Part shown: positions 16,725-25,334 of the stretch, one piece after another
Position numbering within the stretch: position 1 is the first letter of the stretch
Layout of the letters: every line of letters starts with the position of its first letter
Assembly: GCF_013364155.1 (NCBI RefSeq)
Contig: NZ_CP054916.1
Location: 3,282,501-3,346,500 of the forward strand
DNA: 64,000 nt
DNA from: Streptomyces sp. NA02950
Lineage (GTDB): Bacteria; Actinomycetota; Actinomycetes; Streptomycetales; Streptomycetaceae
Direction: 5' to 3'
Notes under the pieces: generated by a model
The model's input: the letters and a program-made list of their open reading frames with translations, nothing else
Databases searched by the model: none
What the model was told of the DNA's origin: nothing
Made by a program: the position numbers and the translations under genes

Positions 16725-16842
16725 CCTGTCCGGTGGATCTTTGAGGGTCAGCCCGCGACGTCTGGTGCGGGGGCACCTCCCAGCGGTAGCCGGGGGCGCG
16801 GTGCCAGGCGTCGCGGGGCCCCGATGAGATCCGCCGGACAGG
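16725..16842. repeat. MITE-like palindromic element with terminal inverted repeats
   Basis: CCTGTCCGGTGGATCT (16725-16740) is repeated inverted at 16827-16842 with one mismatch. Inner parts also pair (GCGACGTCTGG near the left end, CCAGGCGTCGC near the right), and the middle carries GGGGCACCTCCCAGCGGTAG, a motif I know as frequent in Streptomyces intergenic repeats. No coding capacity; about 118 bp. Confidence 0.7.
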
Positions 16843-16862
16843 GCCCAAGGGCTCCGCGGGAA

Positions 16863-16959
16863 GAGGCGCGAGGGGCCACCATGCGTCTCCGCGGCCGCGC
16901 CGCGGCCGGTCGCGCCCACGCGCGGCGGAGCCGCACATCGACGCAGCCCCGCGCCCCTC
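16863..16959. repeat. Second degenerate palindromic repeat
   Basis: Left part GAGGCGCGAGGGGC...ATGCGTCTCCGCGG resembles the reverse complement of the right part (CGGCGGAGCCGCACAT...GCCCCGCGCCCCTC). The arms are imperfect over about 95 bp. It looks like a common Streptomyces intergenic palindrome and lies 20 bp from the MITE-like element. Confidence 0.5.
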
Positions 16960-17045
16960 CGGGGCGCAACCGAACCGCACCGGACGTCAGCGAGGCCGCT
17001 CAGGGCCCGGGGCGCGCCGGGGCCCGGGGCAGGACGCGCAGAGCG

Positions 17046-17792
17046 CTACGGCCCCGCGGGAATCTGCCGTCCGTAGTCGAGGACATGGTCCTTGTCCGGG
17101 GCGGTCAGCTTGAAGTCCTTGTTCCAGTCGGCGAGCCGGATCACCCCGGCGCGCCCCGCCCGCTGCAACCGCAGGGGGTACGGACGGCCCTCCAGGGACA
17201 CGTCCAGCGAGCCGCCCTCTCCACCCTCGCCGCCGAGGACGCGGATCGTACGCACACCGCTCAGCTCGCCGCGGTCCCCCGCGGTGATCTCGCCGTGCAG
17301 TCCGAGCAACCCGTCGAGCAGCACCTTCTTGTCGGTGAAGCCGGTGAGCCGCCGGTAGGAGGGATCGCCGGAGGGGACCTTCACATATTTGTCGTCCAGC
17401 TTGTGCGCGGCGTCCCCGGAGCCCGCCTGACCGGACTTTCCGCCCTGGTGCGCCCAGAAGCCCGCGTCCGCCTTGAGGTAGAGGTCCTTGCCGACGCGCA
17501 GCAGCTCGAAGGTGCTGCCCTTGGTGGAGACCTGGCCGGTGCCGCCGCCCTCCTTGAGCCGCATGTCCAGCGTGTAGGTGCGCCCCTTGGTGACGAGGTT
17601 GCCGGACAGCCGGACCGCGCTCGCGCTCGCGGCCACCGTACGGGCCTTGCTCTCGATCTTGGCCGCGGGCAGTTTGCCCACGCCGTTGGTGCCCGCGTCG
17701 GGGTCCTTGCCCCCCTCGCCGCCGCATGCCGTGAGCGTCACGGCCAACCCCGCGCACATCGTGACGACAAGGGCGCTCTTCCGGGTGCGCAC
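17046..17792 (-). CDS. Secreted lipoprotein (LppX/LprAFG-like)
   Basis: Product of 248 residues. It begins with a lipoprotein signal peptide: basic VRTRK, a hydrophobic core, and the lipobox LTAC (20-23) with Cys23 as the lipid attachment site. The mature part resembles the LppX/LprAFG and Streptomyces DUF2092-like sheet proteins, which bind hydrophobic ligands in a half-barrel (VRLSGNLVTKG, DLYLKADAGFW, LDVSLEGRPYPLRLQR). It should sit on the outer face of the membrane. GTG at 17792 has AGGAGG upstream. Divergent from the MgtE-N gene. Confidence 0.82.
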   Translation of the reverse strand: MRTRKSALVVTMCAGLAVTLTACGGEGGKDPDAGTNGVGKLPAAKIESKARTVAASASAVRLSGNLVTKGRTYTLDMRLKEGGGTGQVSTKGSTFELLRVGKDLYLKADAGFWAHQGGKSGQAGSGDAAHKLDDKYVKVPSGDPSYRRLTGFTDKKVLLDGLLGLHGEITAGDRGELSGVRTIRVLGGEGGEGGSLDVSLEGRPYPLRLQRAGRAGVIRLADWNKDFKLTAPDKDHVLDYGRQIPAGP

Positions 17793-17906
17793 GTCCGCTC
17801 TGCCTCCTGATGCCGCTGCAGTAGGGCAGCGTACCGGTGCCGTCCACGGGTGTCCGCAGGGTGCCGGACGGCCCCTCGTCCGGCGGCACGGCGGACACGG
17901 GCACGT

Positions 17907-17912
17907 TAGCCT
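17907..17912 (+). promoter_or_regulatory. Possible -10 box for the MgtE-N/DUF1003 operon
   Basis: TAGCCT within GCACGTTAGCCTGAAC; the transcript would start near 17919, giving a leader of about 78 bases. Confidence 0.4.
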
Positions 17913-17996
17913 GAACCCGGCGAAACAGGATGAAAAACCGCGGAAGCGACGCAGCGGGAAAGCCCGTGAAGGGCCACGGACGAGGAGAGGCATGAC

Positions 17997-19280
17997 ATGC
18001 CGGCAGGCTCCCCCAGGGTCTTTGTCTCGCACCTCGCGGGCGTCGCCGTCTTCGATCCGAACGGCGACCAGGTCGGACGGGTCCGCGATCTGGTGGCGAT
18101 GCTGCGGCTGGCCGGACGGCCGCCACGGGTGCTGGGCCTGGTGGTCGAGGTGGTCGGCCGCCGCCGGATCTTCCTGCCCATGACCCGGGTGACCGGGGTC
18201 GAGTCCGGCCAGGTCATCTCCACCGGCGTGATCAACATGCGGCGCTTCGAGCAGCGCCCCACCGAGACACTGGTCCTCGGCGAACTGCTCGACCGCCGGG
18301 TGCGGCTGGTGGAGACGGGCGAAGAGGTCACGGTCCTGGACGTGGCCATGGCCCAGCTGCCCGCGCGCCGCGAATGGGAGATCGACAAGGTCCATGTCCG
18401 ACGCGGCAAGTCCGGTGCGCTGCGCCGCCGCGGCGAGACGCTGACCGCCGAGTGGTCGGCCGTCACCGGCTTCTCGCTGGAGGAGCACGGCCAGGGCGCC
18501 GAGAACCTGCTCGCCACCTTCGAGCGGCTGCGCCCCGCCGACCTCGCCAATGTGCTGCACCACCTCTCCGCCAAGCGGCGCGGTGAGGTGGCGGCGGCGC
18601 TGGACGACGACCGGCTCGCGGACGTCCTGGAGGAGCTGCCCGACGACGACCAGGTGGAGATCCTCGGCAAGCTCGAGGAGGAGCGGGCGGCCGATGTGCT
18701 GGAGGCCATGGACCCCGACGACGCGGCCGATCTGCTCTCCGAGCTCCCCGAGGAGGACAAGGAGCGGCTGCTCGCTCTGATGCGCCCGCGCGACGCCGCC
18801 GACATGCGCCGCCTGATGTCGTACGAGGAGGGCTCGGCGGGCGGCCTGATGACCACCGAGCCGATCGTGCTGCGGCCGGACGCCACGGTGGCGGACGCCC
18901 TGGCCCGGGTGCGCAACCAGGATCTGACCCCGGCGCTGGCCGCCCAGGTGTACGTGTGCCGCCCGCCGGACGAGACGCCCACCGGACGCTACCTGGGCAC
19001 CATCCACTTCCAACGGCTACTGCGCGACCCGCCGTTCACCCTCGTCGCCTCGGTCGTCGACACCGATCTGCCGCCGCTGCCGCCCGACACCCAGCTGCCC
19101 GTCGTCGCGAGCCATCTGGCGGTCTACAACCTGCTGGCGGCGCCGGTGGTGGACGAGAGCGGATCGCTGCTCGGCGCGGTGACCGTGGACGACGTCCTGG
19201 ACCATCTGCTGCCGTCCGACTGGCGGGAGCGGGAGCTGCACACCGGGGTGACCATGCCGGAGGTCACCGATGGACGGTGA
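17997..19280 (+). CDS. MgtE N-terminal/CBS domain protein lacking the transporter domain
   Basis: Product of 427 residues. In order: a PRC-barrel-like N-terminus (1-70, VAVFDPNGDQVGRVRDLV), a second such stretch (90-150), the helical MgtE-N superhelix (about 165-275, acidic repeats such as DDDRLADVLEELPDDD and EERAADVLEAMDPDDAADLL), and a CBS pair (about 285-415). The five-helix MgtE channel is absent, so the protein is the cytosolic magnesium-sensing half alone. Good ribosome-binding site GAGGAGAGG. It overlaps the DUF1003 gene by 11 bases, and that protein may supply the membrane part. Confidence 0.9.
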   Translation: MPAGSPRVFVSHLAGVAVFDPNGDQVGRVRDLVAMLRLAGRPPRVLGLVVEVVGRRRIFLPMTRVTGVESGQVISTGVINMRRFEQRPTETLVLGELLDRRVRLVETGEEVTVLDVAMAQLPARREWEIDKVHVRRGKSGALRRRGETLTAEWSAVTGFSLEEHGQGAENLLATFERLRPADLANVLHHLSAKRRGEVAAALDDDRLADVLEELPDDDQVEILGKLEEERAADVLEAMDPDDAADLLSELPEEDKERLLALMRPRDAADMRRLMSYEEGSAGGLMTTEPIVLRPDATVADALARVRNQDLTPALAAQVYVCRPPDETPTGRYLGTIHFQRLLRDPPFTLVASVVDTDLPPLPPDTQLPVVASHLAVYNLLAAPVVDESGSLLGAVTVDDVLDHLLPSDWRERELHTGVTMPEVTDGR

Positions 19281-19761
19281 GGGAAGCCGGCTGGACCGGC
19301 CCAAACCGCGGCGGCGCAGTCCGCTGCCGGCCTGGGACCCCGAGGCGTTCGGCAAGGCGTCGGAGCGGATCGCGCGCTTCCTGGGCACCGGCCGCTTCAT
19401 CGCCTGGATGACGGCCTTCGTCCTCCTGTGGGTGATCTGGAACACCCTCGCTCCGGGCCATCTGCGGTTCGACCCCTTCCCGTTCATCTTGCTGACGCTG
19501 ATGCTGTCGCTCCAGGCGTCGTACTCGGCGCCGCTGATCCTGCTCTCCCAGTACCGGCAGGCCGACCGCGACCGCGTCAACCTCGAACGCGACCGCAAGC
19601 AGAACGAACGGTCCATCGCCGACACCGAGTTCCTGACCCGGGAGATCGCGGCGCTGCGCACGGGCCTGGGAGAGGTCGCCACCCGGGACTGGATCCGCGC
19701 GGAGTTCGAGGACCTGATCAGGGAGCTGGACGAGGGACGGGCCGCCCCCGGCGGGGAGTGA
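19270..19761 (+). CDS. DUF1003 membrane protein
   Basis: Product of 163 residues with the DUF1003 pattern: GTGRFIAWMTAFVLLWVIWNT forms the first membrane helix and FDPFPFILLTLMLSLQASYS the second, followed by a conserved coiled-coil-like region (QADRDRVNLERDRKQNERS). The start lies inside the end of the MgtE-N/CBS gene (11-base overlap), so the two are translated together. The pairing also exists in mycobacteria (Rv1231c/Rv1232c, from memory). A joint role in magnesium sensing or transport is inference. Confidence 0.9.
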   Translation: MDGEGSRLDRPKPRRRSPLPAWDPEAFGKASERIARFLGTGRFIAWMTAFVLLWVIWNTLAPGHLRFDPFPFILLTLMLSLQASYSAPLILLSQYRQADRDRVNLERDRKQNERSIADTEFLTREIAALRTGLGEVATRDWIRAEFEDLIRELDEGRAAPGGE

Positions 19762-19807
19762 GGAACGCGACCACCGACAGTCTTTCCGTGGCTCGCCCAC
19801 GGCGCCG

Positions 19808-19813
19808 TACCAT
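19808..19813 (+). promoter_or_regulatory. -10 box of a leaderless promoter (mrp)
   Basis: TACCAT, 6 bases before the ATG at 19820. Confidence 0.5.
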
Positions 19814-19819
19814 CTCCGT

Positions 19820-20974
19820 ATGGCTACCGACACTCCCCCATCGCCGAGCGAGGACGCGGTCCGCGCCGCGCTCGCCACGGTCAACGACCCGGAGATCCAC
19901 AAGCCGATCACCGACCTCGGCATGGTCAAATCCGTGGACATCGCCGCCGACGGCGCGGTCGCGGTGGTGGTCTACCTCACGGTCTCCGGCTGTCCGATGC
20001 GGGAGACGATCACGACGAACGTGCGGGACGCGGTCACCCGGGTCGACGGTGTGACTTCGGTCACGGTCGAGCTCGATGTGATGAGCGATGAGCAGCGCCG
20101 GGAGCTGGCCGCCTCGCTGCGCGGCGGGCAGGCCGAGCGCGAGGTGCCCTTCGCCCAGCCCGGTTCGCTCACCCGGGTCTACGCGGTGGCCTCCGGCAAG
20201 GGCGGCGTCGGCAAGTCGTCGGTCACGGTGAACCTGGCCGCGGCGATGGCCGCCGACGGTCTGAAGGTCGGCGTGGTGGACGCCGACATCTACGGCCACT
20301 CCGTGCCGCGCATGCTCGGCGCCGAGGGACGGCCCACCCAGGTCGAGAACATGATCATGCCGCCGTCCGCGAACGGTGTGAAGGTGATCTCGATCGGGAT
20401 GTTCACCCCGGGCAACGCCCCGGTGGTGTGGCGCGGGCCGATGCTGCACCGCGCGCTCCAGCAGTTCCTGGCCGATGTCTACTGGGGCGACCTCGATGTG
20501 CTGCTCCTGGACCTGCCCCCGGGCACCGGCGATATCGCGATCTCCGTGGCCCAGCTGGTGCCCAACGCCGAGATCCTGGTGGTGACCACACCGCAGCAGG
20601 CCGCCGCCGAGGTCGCCGAGCGGGCCGGGTCGATCGCCGTGCAGACCCACCAGAAGATCGTCGGCGTGGTGGAGAACATGTCCGGGCTGCCCTGCCCGCA
20701 CTGCGACGAGATGGTCGATGTGTTCGGCACCGGCGGGGGCCAGGTGGTCGCCGACGGGCTCAGCCGGACCACCGGCACGACGGTGCCGGTGCTCGGCGCC
20801 ATCCCGATCGACGTCCGGCTGCGCGAGGGCGGCGACGAGGGCAAGCCGGTGGTGCTGACCGACCCCGACTCCCCGGCCGGCGCCGCGCTCAAGGCGATCG
20901 CGGGCAAGATCGGCGGTCGGCAGCGCGGACTGGCGGGCATGTCGCTGGGCGTCACGCCGCGCAACAAGTTCTGA
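19820..20974 (+). CDS. mrp: Mrp/NBP35 family P-loop ATPase (Fe-S cluster carrier)
   Basis: Product of 384 residues. An N-terminal MIP18/DUF59 domain (about 10-90, with the conserved TVSGCPMRETI) is fused to a ParA/MinD-type ATPase with the deviant Walker A GKGGVGKSS at 126-134. The C-terminal CPHC pair typical of ApbC/NBP35 binds a bridging 4Fe-4S cluster between subunits. It likely carries Fe-S clusters to target enzymes in the cytoplasm. A TACCAT box 6 bases before the ATG suggests a leaderless message. A strong bidirectional terminator follows. Confidence 0.95.
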   Translation: MATDTPPSPSEDAVRAALATVNDPEIHKPITDLGMVKSVDIAADGAVAVVVYLTVSGCPMRETITTNVRDAVTRVDGVTSVTVELDVMSDEQRRELAASLRGGQAEREVPFAQPGSLTRVYAVASGKGGVGKSSVTVNLAAAMAADGLKVGVVDADIYGHSVPRMLGAEGRPTQVENMIMPPSANGVKVISIGMFTPGNAPVVWRGPMLHRALQQFLADVYWGDLDVLLLDLPPGTGDIAISVAQLVPNAEILVVTTPQQAAAEVAERAGSIAVQTHQKIVGVVENMSGLPCPHCDEMVDVFGTGGGQVVADGLSRTTGTTVPVLGAIPIDVRLREGGDEGKPVVLTDPDSPAGAALKAIAGKIGGRQRGLAGMSLGVTPRNKF

Positions 20975-20988
20975 CGCGACACGTTCCG

Positions 20989-21024
20989 CAACGGCGCGGG
21001 CCCGGCAGCGGGCCCGCGCCGTTG
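20989..21024. terminator. Bidirectional terminator between mrp and the 21033 gene
   Basis: A 16-bp perfect stem (CAACGGCGCGGGCCCG) with a 4-base loop between convergent genes. Confidence 0.9.
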
Positions 21025-21032
21025 GACGCCGG

Positions 21033-21698
21033 TCACGCGTCGTTGTCGTACTCGGTGATGTCCTTGATCACCGAGAAGCCGAGCCCGTAGGCGCTCACCC
21101 CGCGCCCGTACGCCCCGATGTGCACCCCGTCACGCGCCGATCCGGCCAGCACCCAGCCGTACTCGGACTCGCGGTAGTGGAAGTCGGTCGGTACCCCGTC
21201 CACCGGCAGCGACAGCGCCGTCCAGCCCTCGCCCTCGAGGTCGTCCGCCAGCTCCCAGGCGATCGCGGTCTGCTGGTCCAGCCAGTCCTGGCGCAGCGCC
21301 CGCTCCATCCGGGTCGGCCAGGTGCACGACAGCAGGCCCGAGCCCGCCAGCCAGGCGGCCGAGGAGACCGAGGTGGCCTCCAGCACGCCCGTGCCGTCCG
21401 CGCTGTCCCGCACCGGGCGGCTGGCGACGGTGACCACCACCGTGAAGCGCTGCTGGTCCATGTCGGTCTCCACCCGCAGCGACGGCTCCTCGCCGTGGCC
21501 GGTGGAGCCGTACTCGACGGTGCCGTCCGCCGCCGCGCCCACCTGCATCAGCCAGCGGGGGCCGGTGAACGCCTCGTCAAGCCCGTACCAGGGGAAAGCG
21601 GCCATCAGATAGCCGTCGACGCTCCGCCGGGCGTCGGCGGGCATTCCTTGCGCGGCTGCGCCCACTCCTCGCACCCCTAGCCGACTCGTCGTCTCCAT
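21033..21698 (-). CDS. Conserved hypothetical protein
   Basis: Product of 221 residues, soluble, without signal peptide or cysteine clusters. Its pattern (FPWYGLDEAFTGPRWLMQVG, RFTVVVTVASRPVRD, GVHIGAYGRGVSAYGLGFSVIKDI) suggests an alternating beta-sheet protein; I recognise it only as a Streptomyces hypothetical. The ATG at 21698 has GAGGAGG about 10 bases upstream; the longer open frame to 21983 has no such site. It lies just downstream of tatB on the same strand. Confidence 0.72.
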   Translation of the reverse strand: METTSRLGVRGVGAAAQGMPADARRSVDGYLMAAFPWYGLDEAFTGPRWLMQVGAAADGTVEYGSTGHGEEPSLRVETDMDQQRFTVVVTVASRPVRDSADGTGVLEATSVSSAAWLAGSGLLSCTWPTRMERALRQDWLDQQTAIAWELADDLEGEGWTALSLPVDGVPTDFHYRESEYGWVLAGSARDGVHIGAYGRGVSAYGLGFSVIKDITEYDNDA

Positions 21699-21816
21699 GT
21701 GCGCGCGGCCTCCTCGTTGCCCTGCGTCGTGGGCGGCCCGCCCCCCCTCAGGCGTCCTCACCCCGGACAAAGGGAGGATAGCCATACGGGTCAACCAGGC
21801 CGGGCATACGGGGGGA

Positions 21817-22287
21817 TCAGGTGGCGTCGGAGTCGAAAGGCGGACGGTCCTCGCCACGCGGCTCTTCTCGCTTGCGCAGCAGGTCAGGGGTGCCGGAACC
21901 GGACGACGGAGTGGACGGCGAGGGGGAGCCGGAAGCGCCTGAAGAGCCCTGGGACGGCTCACTCTCCCGGCCGTGCACCGCATCGGCGACCTCCGCCATG
22001 TCCTTGCGCAGGTCGAAGCCGTTACGGATCTCCTTCAGGCCCAGCTCGTCCGAGTCCAGGACGTGCTTGCGCACGAACGTCTTGGGATTGAGGTCCTCGA
22101 ACTCGAAGTCCTTGAACTCCGGCCCCAGCTCGGTACGGATGTCCTCCTTGGCGCTGTCGGAGAACTCCCGGATCTTACGGATGAACTGCGACACATCACG
22201 GACCACCTTCGGCAGCTTGTCCGGGCCGAAGACGAGCACCGCAAGGACAACGAGCGCGACAAGCTCGAGAGGTCCTATGTCCAACAC
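21817..22287 (-). CDS. tatB: Sec-independent protein translocase TatB
   Basis: Product of 156 residues with the TatB layout: one N-terminal membrane helix beginning DIGPLELVALVVLAVLVFGP, the hinge GPDKLPK, an amphipathic helix (VVRDVSQFIRKIREFS) and a long acidic, Ser/Pro-rich tail. TatB forms the receptor complex with TatC for folded twin-arginine substrates. GTG at 22287 follows TAGGAG. It ends the cluster sigE - anti-sigma - htrA - tatB, the same order as in M. tuberculosis, which links Tat export to envelope-stress control. Confidence 0.92.
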   Translation of the reverse strand: MLDIGPLELVALVVLAVLVFGPDKLPKVVRDVSQFIRKIREFSDSAKEDIRTELGPEFKDFEFEDLNPKTFVRKHVLDSDELGLKEIRNGFDLRKDMAEVADAVHGRESEPSQGSSGASGSPSPSTPSSGSGTPDLLRKREEPRGEDRPPFDSDAT

Positions 22288-22387
22288 CGTGCAGCTCCTA
22301 GAGAGGTCCCGTGGCCACGGTCCAGGCCACTCCACACGGTACCTGTCGGCGGGGATGAGGTGGGAGACGGCCGGGCCAACATCAGGG

Positions 22388-24250
22388 TCAGCCCTCGCTG
22401 CTCGCCGAGCCCAGGGACAGCTCCACCGAGCGCTTGTCGTCGCCCCGCTTCAGGGTCAGCTCGAGCCGGTCCCCGGGGCGGTGACTGCGGATCTTGACGA
22501 TCAGCTCCTGGGCGCTGTGCACCCGCACCCCGTCCACCGCGGTGATCACATCACCGGCCTCGATCCCGGCGTCGTCACCCGGTCCGCCCGGCTTCACCGG
22601 CGGCCCGCCGACACCCTTGGTGTTCACCCGTGCCCCGTCACCCTGGTACTCCATGTCCAGCGTGACGCCGATCACGGGGTGGGTGGCCTTGCCGGTGTTG
22701 ATCAGCTCCTCGGCCACCCGCTTGCCCTGGTTGATCGGGATCGCGAAGCCCAGGCCGATGCTGCCGCCCTGGCCGCCGAGCTCGGAGCCGTCGTCGGCGG
22801 CGCGGATCGCGCTGTTGATGCCGATGACGCGGGCCTTGCCGTCGACCAGCGGACCCCCGGAGTTGCCCGGGTTGATCGGGGCGTCGGTCTGGAGCGCGTC
22901 GACATAGCTGACGTCGCTGCCGTCGCCCTTCTCGCCGCCCGCGGTGATCGGGCGCTCCTTGGCGCTGATGATGCCGGAGGTGACGGTGCCCTCGAGGTCG
23001 AACGGGGCGCCGATGGCCACCACGGGGTCGCCGACCCGCACCGAGTCGGAGTTGCCCAGCGGCAGCGGACGGAGCCCGGTGACGCCCTCGACCTTGATCA
23101 CGGCGAGGTCGTAGCCCGCGTCCCGGCCGATCACCTCGGCGTCGGCGGTGTGGCCGCCGTTGAACGTCACCGTTATGTCGCCGCCCGTGCCCGCGGGCTC
23201 CACGACGTGGTTGTTGGTGAGGATGTGGCCCCGGTTGTCGAGGACGAAACCGGTGCCGGTGCCCTCGGCCGAGCCGCCGCGGACATGGATGGTCACCACA
23301 CTCGGCAGCGCGCGGGCGGCGATGCCCGCGATGGAGCCCCGGGCCCGCGGCTCGGAGTCGACCGGGGCCTGCGGCAGCTCGACGTCACCGCCGCCGGTGG
23401 CGCGGTCGTGCTCCAGATAGCCGCCGATGGCGCCGCCGAGGCAGCCGGCGATCAGCGCGATCAGCAGCACGGCGATCCAGGCGCGGCGGCGGGTGACCAT
23501 CCGCGGCCCGGCGGGCGGCCGGGGCGCGCTCCAGGGGTCGTACTGCCGCCAGTGGGCGGCCTGGGGGGCGGCTGGGGCGAGTGGCGCGAGCGGGGCCGTG
23601 GTCTCGCCGGCGGAGGGCGGAAGCTGGGTGCCGTGGGGCGGGGTCATCCCGGGGTGCGGCAGGGGCGCGGGGGCAGCCTGCGGCGGTACGGCCGCGGCGC
23701 CCGGCGGCAGCTGAGTGCCGTGGCCCGGGGTGGCTCCGGGCGGGACGTGCGTGCCGTGCCCCGGCGTCGCCCCCGGCGGGACATGCGTACCGTGCCCCGG
23801 CGTCGCCCCCGGCGGGACATGCGTACCGTGCCCCGGCGTCGCCCCCGGCGGGACATGCGTACCGTGCCCCGGCGTGGCCACGGGGTGCTGGACGGGCGGT
23901 GCGGGGGCCCAGGGCCCGGGTCCGCCGTAGGGCGGGGTGCCGTACGGGTCGGGCTCGTGCAGCGGCCGGGTGGGTGGCTCGGCGGGCGGCACCGCGTCCT
24001 CGGGCTCGCCGCCCGGTCCGGCGGTTCCGGCGGCTGCCGCGGCTGCGGCGGTCTCACCGGCGCCGGAGGCCCGCTCCGCGGCCGGACCGCCGTCCTGCCC
24101 GGCGGTCTCGTCCGCCGCACCGGCGGTCTCCTCGGCCGTGGCCGGAGTCTCCTCCGCCGCGGCCGTCGGCCGGTCGTCTCCGGGTCGTGCGGCCGGACGG
24201 CTCCACCACTTCGGTTTCGGCTTGGGCCCGGAGGCCTTCCGCTCGTCCAT
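22388..24250 (-). CDS. htrA: HtrA/DegP-type serine protease with PDZ domain
   Basis: Product of 620 residues. A long Pro/Gly-rich cytoplasmic N-terminus (1-265) includes five copies of a 12-residue repeat (PGHGTHVPPGAT). One membrane helix follows at about 268-290, then a trypsin-like domain with catalytic His348 (TNNHVVEP), Asp in GYDLAVIK and Ser464 (GNSGGP), and a C-terminal PDZ domain (about 525-610, GIEAGDVITAVDGVRV). It should be a membrane-anchored quality-control protease outside the cell membrane. It lies between the SigE anti-sigma gene and tatB, so control by envelope stress is likely. Confidence 0.95.
   Translation of the reverse strand: MDERKASGPKPKPKWWSRPAARPGDDRPTAAAEETPATAEETAGAADETAGQDGGPAAERASGAGETAAAAAAAGTAGPGGEPEDAVPPAEPPTRPLHEPDPYGTPPYGGPGPWAPAPPVQHPVATPGHGTHVPPGATPGHGTHVPPGATPGHGTHVPPGATPGHGTHVPPGATPGHGTQLPPGAAAVPPQAAPAPLPHPGMTPPHGTQLPPSAGETTAPLAPLAPAAPQAAHWRQYDPWSAPRPPAGPRMVTRRRAWIAVLLIALIAGCLGGAIGGYLEHDRATGGGDVELPQAPVDSEPRARGSIAGIAARALPSVVTIHVRGGSAEGTGTGFVLDNRGHILTNNHVVEPAGTGGDITVTFNGGHTADAEVIGRDAGYDLAVIKVEGVTGLRPLPLGNSDSVRVGDPVVAIGAPFDLEGTVTSGIISAKERPITAGGEKGDGSDVSYVDALQTDAPINPGNSGGPLVDGKARVIGINSAIRAADDGSELGGQGGSIGLGFAIPINQGKRVAEELINTGKATHPVIGVTLDMEYQGDGARVNTKGVGGPPVKPGGPGDDAGIEAGDVITAVDGVRVHSAQELIVKIRSHRPGDRLELTLKRGDDKRSVELSLGSASSEG
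23713..23880 (-). repeat. 36-bp tandem repeats inside htrA
   Basis: Five units encoding TPGHGTHVPPGA (the last is TQLPPGA). Three central units are nearly identical at DNA level, so copy number is likely variable between strains. Confidence 0.9.
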
Positions 24251-24311
24251 GATCTCCCCAAGTTCCCGCTACACGGCACGGACCGCGCCGCCGCGAGGGC
24301 GTACATCACCC

Positions 24312-24335
24312 CCTCCGGGGCGCGCTGCCCGGAGG
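24312..24335 (-). terminator. Hairpin between the anti-sigma gene and htrA
   Basis: CCTCCGGG and CCCGGAGG flank a loop at about 24320-24327, 62 bases before the htrA start. It may partly terminate or attenuate the sigE transcript. Confidence 0.5.
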
Positions 24336-24419
24336 CGATTCAATCAGGTCCGCCGATGCTGGCGCAGTGCGGACGATGGACCGTGTCAGGTGCGCGCACA
24401 CCGCTCCCGGTGGCTCGGT

Positions 24420-25334
24420 CTAGTCCGGCGAGGCACTGACGCCGAGCGAGGGCGAGGTGCGCGTCGCGGGCTGGGTCGGACCCTCCATCAGCGTCGGCGC
24501 GGGGGCCGGTGGGGTGGAGGAGCGGGTGCGCAGCAGCTCGGTGGCCGACAGCAGCGGCTGTATCAGCGGGTTCAGCGCCGCCGCTCCCGCGGCCTGGCGC
24601 AGAGCCTGCGGATGCGGTGTGGCGGCCGGGGACGGGACGTCCGCGCGGGAGTCCCCGGCGGACCGCATCCCCACCTCACGGCGGGTGCGCTCGCGCACGC
24701 CCGCGGTCGAGGCGTCGGCGCGGGCCGGGGTGACCGCCGTGTCGGGCCCCTCGGCCATCCGGCCCGGGGGGTCGACCGCCGCGTCCAGCGGGAGGGCGGC
24801 GCCGAGCGCGAAGGCCGCCAGGGACACCGCGCCCGCGGCCGCGAAGGCGAACCGGCGGCGCGGCGCGGACCGCTCGACCTCATGGATGCGGAAGCCGCGC
24901 TCCCGGGAGGCCGCGGCCGAGGCCGCCGGGGCGATGGCGGTGCCCGGTGCCACCGGAGGCAGCAACGCGAACGCCCGCTCGCGTCTTTCCCGCGGGTCCG
25001 GCACCTCCCGCACATCCTGGGCGCCGCCGGGCATGCCCCGCATGCCGAAGACACCGGAACCGCCGAAGGGGGAACCGCCACCGTCGTCGCCGGAGCCGCC
25101 GGGCAGCCCCTGGAGACGCGCCAGAAAGCCCTCGGACGGGGCCGGGGGCGCCGTCTGGGCGAACACACGTTTGAGCCGACGCTGCGCGTCGGCCTCCGCC
25201 TTGCACTTGCAGCATGTGGCGAGATGCGCGAGAACGCGCTCCCGGGCGTCATGCCCGAGCTCACCATCGACCAGAGCCGCAAGGCGGTCGCCGAGATGCT
25301 GCTCGGCGGGGGACGGACCGCCTGATCGGGTCAC
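24420..25334 (-). CDS. Zinc-finger anti-sigma factor (RseA-like)
   Basis: Product of 304 residues. The N-terminus has the ZAS zinc motif H37-x3-C41-x2-C44 (HLATCCKC), which binds the sigma factor. One membrane helix is at about 165-187 ([17 protein letters not shown]), and a Pro/Ala-rich domain lies outside the cell. It should hold SigE inactive until stress. The GTG start (25332-25334) overlaps the sigE stop in GTGA, so the two are translated in a fixed ratio. Confidence 0.9.
   Translation of the reverse strand: MTRSGGPSPAEQHLGDRLAALVDGELGHDARERVLAHLATCCKCKAEADAQRRLKRVFAQTAPPAPSEGFLARLQGLPGGSGDDGGGSPFGGSGVFGMRGMPGGAQDVREVPDPRERRERAFALLPPVAPGTAIAPAASAAASRERGFRIHEVERSAPRRRFAFAAAGAVSLAAFALGAALPLDAAVDPPGRMAEGPDTAVTPARADASTAGVRERTRREVGMRSAGDSRADVPSPAATPHPQALRQAAGAAALNPLIQPLLSATELLRTRSSTPPAPAPTLMEGPTQPATRTSPSLGVSASPD

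Noticed and set aside
16725..16959. CRISPR-like array
   Set aside because: The repeats are two single inverted-repeat elements without regularly spaced direct repeats.
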